Below, one piece after another: positions 26,857 to 34,607 of a DNA stretch of 64,000 bases (position 1 is the first letter of the stretch; every line of letters starts with the position of its first letter). The notes under the pieces were generated by a model. That model made no database searches. It was given only the letters and a program-made list of their open reading frames with translations, and had not been told where the DNA came from. The stretch is from the NCBI GenBank assembly GCA_934632155.1, contig CAKTXZ010000006.1, positions 62,001 through 126,000 on the forward strand, read 5' to 3'. The DNA comes from an uncultured Clostridia bacterium (GTDB taxonomy: Bacteria > Bacillota > Clostridia > Christensenellales > Aristaeellaceae). The position numbers and the translations under genes were made by a program.

Positions 26857-28095
26857 TCACGCCCCGGTTCGCTCCATGCCGCGCGCCACGGCGGCCATCG
26901 GCGCGGGCGGCAGCGTTCCCTGCGTTTGCTTTTCCTCGCGAGCATCGCTGGGCAGCAGCAGCGCGTCCAGCGCCTGCGCCGCCGTATCGACCGGAACAAC
27001 GGCGATTCCCGCCCGCGCGAAGCGTTCCAAATAATTATCGCGCGGCACCAGCACGCGCGCAAGACCCGCGCGGCGCGCCGCCTCAATTTTTTCAGGCACG
27101 CCGCCTACCGGCTTCACATAGCCCTGCACGCTGATTTCGCCCGTAATCGCGCTCCCCGCATCCACGGGGCGGCCTGTCAGCGCGCTGACGGCAACCACCG
27201 CCATCGCTACGCCTGCCGACGGGCCGTCCACCGGCATACCGCCGGGGAAATTGATATGCACATCGCGATCCCCCGGCATATACCCCATCTCGCGCAGCAC
27301 CGTCGTCACATTCTGCGCAGAAGAAAAGGCGGTTGATTTCCGGCGCATGGTGTGCCCGTTGCCGCCGATTTCCTCCTCCTCCACGATGCCCGTCACGCGC
27401 ACGTCGCCCCGTCCCGGGCAAACCGTCGCCTCAATCTCCATCACCGCGCCCTGATGACTGCCGTGCACGGCAAGCCCGTGCACCGCACCCACGCGGTTTT
27501 CCTGCGCGGCGAGCACGGCGGGACGCTCGGCGTAATGCCCCGACTGCGCCACCCATTCCATGTCGTCGTCCGTAATGTGGCGGCGCTTTTCCAATTGCGC
27601 CAGCCCGGACGCCATTTGCACCATATTCACCGCATCGCGCCCGCACGCGGCAAAGCGCCCGGCAATTTTCGCCGTTTTGCGGCTCATTTCAAAGCCCGCG
27701 CGCTGCGCCGCCCGAAAGGCGATCGTCTCAATCTCATCCGGCTCCAGCGCACGGAAAAAAATTTCCATGCAGCGGGAACGCAGCGCAGGCGGCAGCTCCT
27801 CCGGGCTGCGCGTCGTCGCGCCGATCAGGCGAAAATCAGCCGGCATGCCCTGCTTGAAAATTTCATGGACATAGCGCGGCACATTGCGATCGTCCGCGTT
27901 ATAATAAGCGGATTCAAAATGAACCTTACGATCCTCCAGCACCTTGAGCAGCTTGTTCATCTGGATAGGATGCAATTCGCCGATCTCATCCAGAAACAAT
28001 ACGCCGCCATGCGCACGGCTGACCGCGCCGGGCTTGGGCTGCGGCACGCCCTGAATGCCCAGCGGCCCGGCGCCCTGGTAAATCGGATCATGCAC
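26857..28095 (-). CDS. lonB: LonB-type protease, N-terminally truncated (probable remnant)
   Basis: 412 codons that match the C-terminal three quarters of Firmicute LonB (family length about 550). Present: HDPIYQGAGPLG, Walker B GGVLFLDEIGEL, RSRCMEIFF, and an intact Ser-Lys dyad (VDGPSAG and GYVKPVGGVPEKI). Absent: the N-terminal part with Walker A. LonB-like sequence can be read back in frame only to an UGA at 28137-28135 (RIADPLIGSV), and the stop of ldcA is at 28151. The GTG at 28095 has no ribosome-binding site. The frame is otherwise undamaged, so loss is recent, or the fragment is still used. ATP-driven function is unlikely. Confidence 0.75.
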   Translation of the reverse strand: MHDPIYQGAGPLGIQGVPQPKPGAVSRAHGGVLFLDEIGELHPIQMNKLLKVLEDRKVHFESAYYNADDRNVPRYVHEIFKQGMPADFRLIGATTRSPEELPPALRSRCMEIFFRALEPDEIETIAFRAAQRAGFEMSRKTAKIAGRFAACGRDAVNMVQMASGLAQLEKRRHITDDDMEWVAQSGHYAERPAVLAAQENRVGAVHGLAVHGSHQGAVMEIEATVCPGRGDVRVTGIVEEEEIGGNGHTMRRKSTAFSSAQNVTTVLREMGYMPGDRDVHINFPGGMPVDGPSAGVAMAVVAVSALTGRPVDAGSAITGEISVQGYVKPVGGVPEKIEAARRAGLARVLVPRDNYLERFARAGIAVVPVDTAAQALDALLLPSDAREEKQTQGTLPPAPMAAVARGMERTGA

Positions 28096-28150
28096 GCTAC
28101 CAATCAGAGGGTCTGCTATGCGGCGGTTTTGTCGTCAAAAAATCGTCCCG

Positions 28151-29086
28151 TCAGCGGGGCTCCACCGCGCCGCGAAGCAGGCGAAGCGTCTGCCGCCCCG
28201 CATCCATTTCAGCCGCCACCCCCAGCGGAATCGTGATCTTTGGGTTGCAATGCCCCGCGCGAATGGCGCCAAGCACAGGCTTGCCGAGCGGCAGCAGGAG
28301 CTCTGAAAAAATCTCGTCAAGCGTCAGGGCGTAGGTCGGGTCGGCGGTCGTGCAATCGGTAAATTCGCCCAGCAGCACGCCGGCGCATGCGTCAAATGCC
28401 CCGGCATGCATCAGGTTCATCAGCGTTTCATCCACGCGGTAGGTATATTCGTTCACGTCCTCCAGAAACAACAGCTTCCCAGCAAAATCAGGCTGCCAAG
28501 GCGTTCCAAGGCTGTGTGCCAGCACGGTCAGGTTGCCGCCCACAATTTCGCCCCGCGCGATCCCGGGCGCAAGCGTCGTGCGCGGAAAGCCGGGCGGATT
28601 GAGAATCTCATAGCCGTCCGGCGACTCAAGCGCCTGCAAAAGCGAAGACAGAGACGCGGGCGTTTTGTCGTCGTCCACCGTGATATCGCCGTTGGGGCCG
28701 TGAAACGTCGCCAGCTGGCCGTAACGGTTCAGTGCGCCGTGCAGCGCGGTAATATCGCTGAAGCCGACAAAAATCTTCGGCTTACGTCGAATCAACTCAA
28801 AATTCAGCAGCTTCATCAGCCGCGCCGCACCGTAACCGCCCCGCACGCAGAAAATCGCGTCCACAGAATCATCGGCAAAGAATCGATTAATATCCGCGGC
28901 GCGCAGCGCGTCGTCGCCGGCCAGATAGCCGTGCCGCGCCGTGCAGCTTTCCCCGATGACGGCCTGAAAGCCCTGCCGCTTCCAGAAATCCACCGTGCGC
29001 GGCAGCACCTCGGCGTTGCGCAGCGCGCCGGAGGGCGCGATAAACGCGATGGTCATTCCCTTCTGCAGGGGCGCAGGATAATTCAT
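28151..29086 (-). CDS. ldcA: LD-carboxypeptidase (peptidase family S66)
   Basis: 311 residues, full length. S66 catalytic residues appear in order: Ser in FVGFSDITALH, Glu in LFLEDVNEYTYR, His in IRAGHCNPK. No signal peptide, so it acts in the cytosol, where it removes the terminal D-Ala from tetrapeptides of the murein stem. Start ATG 29086 has GGAGG seven bases upstream and overlaps the alr stop as ATGA. The gene company (opp, alr) fits recycling of imported cell-wall peptides. Confidence 0.92.
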   Translation of the reverse strand: MNYPAPLQKGMTIAFIAPSGALRNAEVLPRTVDFWKRQGFQAVIGESCTARHGYLAGDDALRAADINRFFADDSVDAIFCVRGGYGAARLMKLLNFELIRRKPKIFVGFSDITALHGALNRYGQLATFHGPNGDITVDDDKTPASLSSLLQALESPDGYEILNPPGFPRTTLAPGIARGEIVGGNLTVLAHSLGTPWQPDFAGKLLFLEDVNEYTYRVDETLMNLMHAGAFDACAGVLLGEFTDCTTADPTYALTLDEIFSELLLPLGKPVLGAIRAGHCNPKITIPLGVAAEMDAGRQTLRLLRGAVEPR

Positions 29087-30225
29087 GGTTTGTCCTCCAT
29101 CTCAGCGTCAATATGCGCGACGCTGCCGCCGCGAAGATACACCCGCGGCACGCGCCGCCCGATCAACGCGAGGCATTCGTTGCGGTTCAGGCTTCCCCAT
29201 TTCGCATACTCGGGCAGCGGAATATCATTCCCCAGCAGCGTCGCCGTATCGCCCTCGCAAACGCCGGGGACGTCCGTCACGTCCACCATCATCTGATCCA
29301 TGCACACAAGGCCCAGCACCGGCGCGCGGCGGCCGCGCAGCGAAACAAAGCCCTTTTGCGACAGCGCGCGCGGATAACCGTCCACATAACCCGCGGCAAT
29401 GGTGGCCACGCGGGCGGCACGCGGCAGCGGCGTGTCGTCATAGCCGACGCCCTCTCCCGCCGCAACCCATGCCACACGCGTTACGCGCGCCTTCAGGGCG
29501 GCTACGTCAGCACGTCCTTCCGCATAACGCGGCCATGCGATGGGCACATTGCCATACAAAAACGCGCCGATTCGCACGGCGTCCATTTGCCACTGCGGAT
29601 AGCGCGTCAGGCCGATCGAATCCAGCAGATGGCGCATATCAAAGCAAAAGCCGGCGGCTGTCAGCTCCGCCGTCATGGCCTGAAAAAGGGCGTACTGCGC
29701 CGCGCTTTGCTCCGCGCTTCGCAGCGCCAGATGGCTGTATACGCCCTCAAAATGCAGCCTCTTTTCCGAAAGCAGCGGCAGCGCGTCCGCCGCCTTGGCA
29801 AAGCCAAGCCGATGGAGCCCGGTATCCAGCTTCACATGAACGCGCGCGTTAATGCCGGCCTGCCGCGCCGCCCATGCGGCCGCCGCCCCGTCCTGCGCTG
29901 TGCCAACCGTCAGGGATATACGGTTTTGAATCAGCACCGGCAGATAGGCCGCGTTCGCCGGCCCCATCAGGAGCACATGCGCGTCCGGCAGCGCGCGGCG
30001 AACCGCAAGCGCCTCCTCCGGCGCGGCGACGGCGAACCATGTCGCCCCCGCCTCCCACAGCGTTTGCACGGCGCGCCGCAGGCCAAAGCCGTAGGCGTTC
30101 GCCTTCACCACGCAGATCATTTCGGCGTTCCGATCGCAAAGGCTGCGCGCAAGGCGATAGTTATGCAAAAAAGCGTCCTCGTCCACTTCCAGCCATACGC
30201 GGGACGTCGCCTTGTCAATGGTCAT
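29083..30225 (-). CDS. alr: Alanine racemase
   Basis: About 380 residues. The PLP lysine lies in VVKANAYGFG and the second catalytic Tyr in GVGYDD; LDTGLHRLGF and VCMDQMMVDVT are also typical. It interconverts L- and D-alanine. Start ATG 30225 (MTIDKATSRVW) follows GGAGG at six bases and overlaps the end of oppF by 11 bp. The next gene, ldcA, releases D-Ala from murein tetrapeptides, so here Alr could serve D-Ala salvage as well as wall synthesis. Confidence 0.93.
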   Translation of the reverse strand: MTIDKATSRVWLEVDEDAFLHNYRLARSLCDRNAEMICVVKANAYGFGLRRAVQTLWEAGATWFAVAAPEEALAVRRALPDAHVLLMGPANAAYLPVLIQNRISLTVGTAQDGAAAAWAARQAGINARVHVKLDTGLHRLGFAKAADALPLLSEKRLHFEGVYSHLALRSAEQSAAQYALFQAMTAELTAAGFCFDMRHLLDSIGLTRYPQWQMDAVRIGAFLYGNVPIAWPRYAEGRADVAALKARVTRVAWVAAGEGVGYDDTPLPRAARVATIAAGYVDGYPRALSQKGFVSLRGRRAPVLGLVCMDQMMVDVTDVPGVCEGDTATLLGNDIPLPEYAKWGSLNRNECLALIGRRVPRVYLRGGSVAHIDAEMEDKP

Positions 30226-31168
30226 GTCCATCCTCCGAAAGCCGACGCGTATACGCCGCAATCTCCGCCTGATTCGCCCGCACGAAATGGCCCGGCTCAA
30301 TTTCATGCCACACGGGAAGATCCACGCTGTAGTCATGCATGCTCTCGTCGTAAACCTCCGGCGATTCCTGCCGGCGATCATCCGGCGACGGCACGGGCAC
30401 GGCGGCCAGCAACGCCTTGGTATACGGATGCAGCGGATGCCGGAAAATGGTTTCGGTATCCGCCAGCTCCATCAGACGGCCCTTATGGATGACGGCGATA
30501 CGGTCGCAGATAAAGCGCATGACGGAAAGATCATGCGAAATGAACAGATAGGTCAGCCCGCGCTGCTTTTGCAAATCGGAAAGCAGGTTGAGCACCTGCG
30601 CGCGAATCGAAACGTCCAACGCGGAAATCGGCTCGTCGGCTATGATGAATTCCGGCTGCATAATCAGCGCGCGGGCGATGCCGATACGTTGGCGCTGACC
30701 GCCCGAAAACTCATGCGGGAACCGGCTTGCAAACTCGGGCAGCAGCCCCACGTCCTGCAGCGCGGCGTCCACGCGCGCCTTACGTTCCGCGCGGGTAAGG
30801 TGCTTTTCGACGTTGTACAGCCCCTCGGCGACGATATAATCCACCTTCGCACGCTCGTTAAGCGAGGCCATGGGATCCTGAAAAATCATCTGAATTTTCC
30901 GCGTCACCTCATGGTCCAGCGCCTTGGAAATGCGGCCGTTAATCTTCTGACCCTTAAAGAGCACCTCGCCGCCCGCCGTTTCGTAGATACGGATAATCGC
31001 GCGGCCAATGGTCGTTTTGCCCGAGCCCGATTCGCCGACAAGCCCGAACGTCTCGCCGCGGTAAACGTCGAAGCTGACGCCGCGCACGGCGTGAAACGGC
31101 CGAAAACGCGACCCGAAATCAACCCGCATATCGCGTACGGACAGCAGCGGCTCTCTCGCTTCGCTCAT
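30215..31168 (-). CDS. oppF: Oligopeptide ABC transporter ATP-binding protein OppF
   Basis: About 317 residues. Walker A GESGSGKTT, signature FSGGQRQRIGIARAL, Walker B FIIADEPISALD, His-loop ISHDLSV, and the C-terminal extension of the Opp/Dpp subfamily (HPLHPYTKALLAAVP). Start ATG 31168 follows GGGGGCGG and overlaps oppD by ATGA. Works as a heterodimer with OppD on the cytoplasmic face. Among its possible [4Fe-4S]-type C-terminal cysteines none is present. Confidence 0.94.
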   Translation of the reverse strand: MSEAREPLLSVRDMRVDFGSRFRPFHAVRGVSFDVYRGETFGLVGESGSGKTTIGRAIIRIYETAGGEVLFKGQKINGRISKALDHEVTRKIQMIFQDPMASLNERAKVDYIVAEGLYNVEKHLTRAERKARVDAALQDVGLLPEFASRFPHEFSGGQRQRIGIARALIMQPEFIIADEPISALDVSIRAQVLNLLSDLQKQRGLTYLFISHDLSVMRFICDRIAVIHKGRLMELADTETIFRHPLHPYTKALLAAVPVPSPDDRRQESPEVYDESMHDYSVDLPVWHEIEPGHFVRANQAEIAAYTRRLSEDGHDH

Positions 31169-32199
31169 GATATTTCCGCCCCCTTCAAGCGTTCCAGCAT
31201 CTTGGGTGGATCGACCCGCGGCGCGCGCGGATCCAGCAGCCATGTGCGCGCATAGTGCGTCGGCGTAATCTGAAACAGCGGCGGACGCTGCTCAAAATCA
31301 ATTTTCAACGCATGCGGATTGCGCGGCGCAAAGGCGTCGCCCCGAATATCGGCAAAGAGGTTCGGCGGCGTGCCCTTGATGGAAAACAGCGGCTCGCCCT
31401 TCACCCCCAGCTGCGGCAGGGAGGACAGCAGCGCCCATGTATAGGGATGGCGCGGGTCGTAGAAGACCTCGCGGCTCTTGCCGATTTCCACAATATCGCC
31501 CGCGTACATGACCGCCACGCGATCCGCTACGTTCGCCACTACGCCCAAATCGTGGGTGATATAAATCGTCGTCAGGTTGTATTTATGCACAAGCTCCTGA
31601 ATCAGGTGCAGAATCTGCGCCTGAATGGTAACGTCCAGCGCCGTGGTCGGCTCGTCGCAGATCAGAATTTCGGGGTTGCAGGCCATGGCGATGGCAATCA
31701 CCACACGCTGGCGCATGCCGCCGGAAAACTCATGCGGATACTGGCGCGCGCGCCGCTCGGGATGCGGAATGCCCACATCCACCAGCGTTTCAATCATGCG
31801 CTTATGCGCCTCCGCCCGGCTTACATGCTGGTGCAGAAAAAGCGCCTCCTCAATTTGCGCGCCGATGGTTTTGAGCGGGTTCAGGCTGGTCATCGGGTCC
31901 TGCAGCACCATGGCGATCTTACGCCCGCGGATGGCGAGCCATTCCCGTTCGGTCTTGAACTTTGCCAGATCCTTGCCGTCATAGAGGATGCTGCCGCTTT
32001 CAATCCAGCCGTTTTCATCCAGCAGACCCATGAATGATTTGGTCAGCACGGATTTACCGGAGCCCGATTCGCCCACAATCGCCAGTGTTTCGCCCTTATA
32101 CAAATCCAGCGACAGATCGCGAATGGCATGCAGCGTCTGGCCGCGGAGGGAAAACTTCACATTGAGATGCTGCACGGATAGAATCGGTTGATTGTCCAT
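31165..32199 (-). CDS. oppD: Oligopeptide ABC transporter ATP-binding protein OppD
   Basis: 344 residues. Walker A GESGSGKS, Q-loop MVLQDPMTSLNP, signature FSGGMRQRVVIAIA, Walker B ILICDEPTTALD, His-loop THDLGVV, and the oligopeptide-family C-terminus (HPYTWALLSSLP, then TPPNLFADIRGDAFAPRNPHA). Start ATG 32199 behind GGAGGGCGCTTC, 12 bp after oppC. Confidence 0.94.
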   Translation of the reverse strand: MDNQPILSVQHLNVKFSLRGQTLHAIRDLSLDLYKGETLAIVGESGSGKSVLTKSFMGLLDENGWIESGSILYDGKDLAKFKTEREWLAIRGRKIAMVLQDPMTSLNPLKTIGAQIEEALFLHQHVSRAEAHKRMIETLVDVGIPHPERRARQYPHEFSGGMRQRVVIAIAMACNPEILICDEPTTALDVTIQAQILHLIQELVHKYNLTTIYITHDLGVVANVADRVAVMYAGDIVEIGKSREVFYDPRHPYTWALLSSLPQLGVKGEPLFSIKGTPPNLFADIRGDAFAPRNPHALKIDFEQRPPLFQITPTHYARTWLLDPRAPRVDPPKMLERLKGAEIS

Positions 32200-32211
32200 G
32201 AAGCGCCCTCC

Positions 32212-33576
32212 TTACATGTGCTTTTTCGGGTCGGCGGCGTCCGCAAAGGCGTTGCCGATAATGTAAAAGGAAATGGTGATGATCGACAGCACGATCGTCG
32301 GGAAAACGAGCTGATAGCTCGCCGAGGTGGCCAGCAGCTTGCGCCCGACATTAATCAGATTGCCCAGCGAAGGAATGCTGATGGGCAGGCCGAGGCCGAT
32401 ATAGGTGATAAACACCTCGCTGCCGATTGCGCCGGGAACGGACAGCGCCATGCGCAGCGTGATGACCGACACAAGATAGGGCAGCAGATTGCGCAGAATA
32501 ATGCGCAGCGTGCCCGTGCCCAAGCATCGGGACGCCAGATTATAATCCCTATCGCGGATGATGACAATCTGATTGCGGACAAACCGCGCCATACCGACCC
32601 AGCCCGTGATGCTCATGGCAAAAATCAGCGTGGTAATGCCAGGGCGCAGAATGTAGGAAATAAGAATCAGCACGATGGTGGTGGGGATATTGTCGATGAC
32701 GTTGTAAACCTCCGTCAGCAGGCGGTCAAGGCTGCGCACATAGCCCCACAATACGCCGATCAGTATGCCCAGCGCCGCCTGACAGAAGGCCACTACAATG
32801 CCGATGGTCAGCGACGTGCGCGTGCCCGCCCAGACCATCGCCCACAGATCCTGTCCGGCGTTATTGGTGCCAAAGAGGAAGGGACGCGTATCGGGCAGCA
32901 GGCGCAGCTTCGCCGTCGTCGCGGTAACCGCCGTGCCGTCCGCCTGCAGCGTCAAATCGCTCTTGCGCACAAACAGCTCGTCGCCCTTATTGGTCAGTTC
33001 GCTGGGCGTAGAGAAAATCTTCAGCTTGTAATTGGATTTTGCCTGATAGGGCGTATGCTCAAAATCCTCAGGAAGCTTGAGCTTCGTGGTGAAATCGTTT
33101 TTGACATAGCCCTCGTGGCCCTCATAGGAAACGCGGCAAAAATCCGCGCCGTATTCCAGCAGGGTGAATTCCTTTCGCGCCGGAATGGAGGCCACCACGT
33201 TGCTCACCGCCGCCCATTCCGCGTTTTCCCACGGCGACACAATCAGCGGCGTGCCGGCGGGAACCTCGGCGATCACATTGGTCAGGCAGGGCTGAACGTT
33301 CATCATCTGCATGCCGGTGATGGGATGATTGATAACGATATTGGCCTCATACTGGCCGGGAAGATACGGCTGAATGCAGGTAAAGAGCAACAGCACGGCA
33401 AGCAGCGCGAGCAGCCCCATCGCCAGCCGGTTCTTGCCGAAGCAGCGAAAGGTGCTGCCCCAATAGGAATAATTCGAATAGCCAGCCTTTTCCGCCGCTT
33501 CATGGTCATAGGCTGCAAAATCAAAGGAAACCGAATCTTCCAGCTTTTCCGAAAGGTGATCCTTTACGCCCTTCAT
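32212..33576 (-). CDS. oppC: Oligopeptide ABC transporter permease OppC with an inserted SH3b-like domain
   Basis: 454 residues against about 300 for the family. TM1 (about 51-68) is followed by an outside segment of about 165 residues before the conserved FGTNNAGQDLW (about 235) and the five further helices with EAA loop (RCLGTGTLRIILRNLLP). Residues about 108-163 read as an SH3b domain: VVASIPARKEF, then YGADFCRVSYEG and GYVKNDF, closely parallel to the SH3b repeats of the secreted protein at 19,456-22,014 (TIP, G-x-D-W-C-x-V-S-Y, GYV). The remaining insert (about 165-230) is unassigned. TAATG overlap with oppB; site AAGGAGG. Confidence 0.88.
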   Translation of the reverse strand: MKGVKDHLSEKLEDSVSFDFAAYDHEAAEKAGYSNYSYWGSTFRCFGKNRLAMGLLALLAVLLLFTCIQPYLPGQYEANIVINHPITGMQMMNVQPCLTNVIAEVPAGTPLIVSPWENAEWAAVSNVVASIPARKEFTLLEYGADFCRVSYEGHEGYVKNDFTTKLKLPEDFEHTPYQAKSNYKLKIFSTPSELTNKGDELFVRKSDLTLQADGTAVTATTAKLRLLPDTRPFLFGTNNAGQDLWAMVWAGTRTSLTIGIVVAFCQAALGILIGVLWGYVRSLDRLLTEVYNVIDNIPTTIVLILISYILRPGITTLIFAMSITGWVGMARFVRNQIVIIRDRDYNLASRCLGTGTLRIILRNLLPYLVSVITLRMALSVPGAIGSEVFITYIGLGLPISIPSLGNLINVGRKLLATSASYQLVFPTIVLSIITISFYIIGNAFADAADPKKHM

Positions 33577-34529
33577 TATCGCGCGCCCTCCTTTTTGGAA
33601 AGATTGATGCGCGGATCAATGACGGCCATCAGCAAATCGCCCAGCAGCATGCCGACGATTCCGATGCACGAATAGATCATGACGAGCGCCTGAATCATGG
33701 GGTTATCCTGCCGGCCGATTACGTCCACCAGCAGCCCGCCCATGCCGGGAATGGAATAAAGCGATTCAATATAAATCGAGCCGCCCACCGTGAAGAGCAG
33801 CGACGTGGGAAGATATTGAATCATCGGCACAAACGCGTTGCGAAAAACATGGCGAAGCGTAATTTTCTTTCGGTCCACACCCTTGGCCTTGGCCAGCCGC
33901 ACATAGTCCTTGTTCATTTCATCCACCATATAGCGGCGCAGCCACATCGCGTAATACGCGATATTGCCCAGCGACATGGAGAACACCGGCAGTATCCAAT
34001 ACACCCAATTGCCCGAATCAAAGAGCATTTTGACCCCCAGCAACGAGGAGCCGAAGGACTGAATATAGATATAATACACCGCCGAGGGAACCGCGTTGAC
34101 CAGCACGATAAAAACCGTGCCGAATTTATCCCAGAACCTGTTTTTAGACCGCGCCATCGCCGCGCCCAGCGGAATGCCCAGCAGCATGGAAACCGCCATC
34201 GACAGCAGCCCCATCTGAATGGAAATGGGCGCCTTGGCCGCGATAATCTCCGTAATGGGCACATCGCGGCTGTAGCGCGTCGACTTTCCCAAATCGCCAT
34301 GCAAAAGGCGCGCGAAAAAATTCTTCAGCTGCACAACCATCGGGTCGTTCAGGCCAAGGTCGTCCAGCGTCGCCTGAATCACGGCGTCGTCCAGCTTGTC
34401 GATATTATCAAAATAGCCGTCGATGGGCATCTGGCGAACCATGATAAACACGACGACCAGAATAATCATCAGCGTCAGCAAGGATTGTCCGATTCGCTTG
34501 AGCAAGTATTTCGCCACGCAGGTCAACAT
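33576..34529 (-). CDS. oppB: Oligopeptide ABC transporter permease OppB
   Basis: 317 residues, six membrane segments, N-terminal KYLLKRIGQSLLTLMIILVVVF typical of OppB/DppB, and a C-terminal EAA loop region (LAKAKGVDRKKITLRHVFRNAF) with LYSIPGMGGLL. AAAGG lies directly against the ATG at 34529, so a GTG four codons later (34517) with better spacing is an alternative start. Forms the channel with OppC. Confidence 0.92.
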   Translation of the reverse strand: MLTCVAKYLLKRIGQSLLTLMIILVVVFIMVRQMPIDGYFDNIDKLDDAVIQATLDDLGLNDPMVVQLKNFFARLLHGDLGKSTRYSRDVPITEIIAAKAPISIQMGLLSMAVSMLLGIPLGAAMARSKNRFWDKFGTVFIVLVNAVPSAVYYIYIQSFGSSLLGVKMLFDSGNWVYWILPVFSMSLGNIAYYAMWLRRYMVDEMNKDYVRLAKAKGVDRKKITLRHVFRNAFVPMIQYLPTSLLFTVGGSIYIESLYSIPGMGGLLVDVIGRQDNPMIQALVMIYSCIGIVGMLLGDLLMAVIDPRINLSKKEGAR

Positions 34530-34543
34530 CCTTTGATATTCGT

Positions 34544-34577
34544 CTGCGGCAGAGGAGCGGTTTCTCCCCTGCCGCAG
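34544..34577 (-). other. Intergenic hairpin between oppA and oppB
   Basis: CTGCGGCAG pairs with CTGCCGCAG, with an inner GGAG/CTCC stem and a hexaloop. There is no T-run in the oppA-to-oppB direction. It is the same arrangement as the hairpin at 11,048-11,075 and probably stabilises the binding-protein mRNA. Confidence 0.6.
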
Positions 34578-34607
34578 CGTATAATTCTTTGGGCGCTATG
34601 CTATGGT

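Noticed and set aside
28096..28150. Frameshifted N-terminal part of lonB in another frame
   Set aside because: All three minus-strand frames were read: upstream sequence is the end of ldcA and shows no Walker A or other LonB-like residues.
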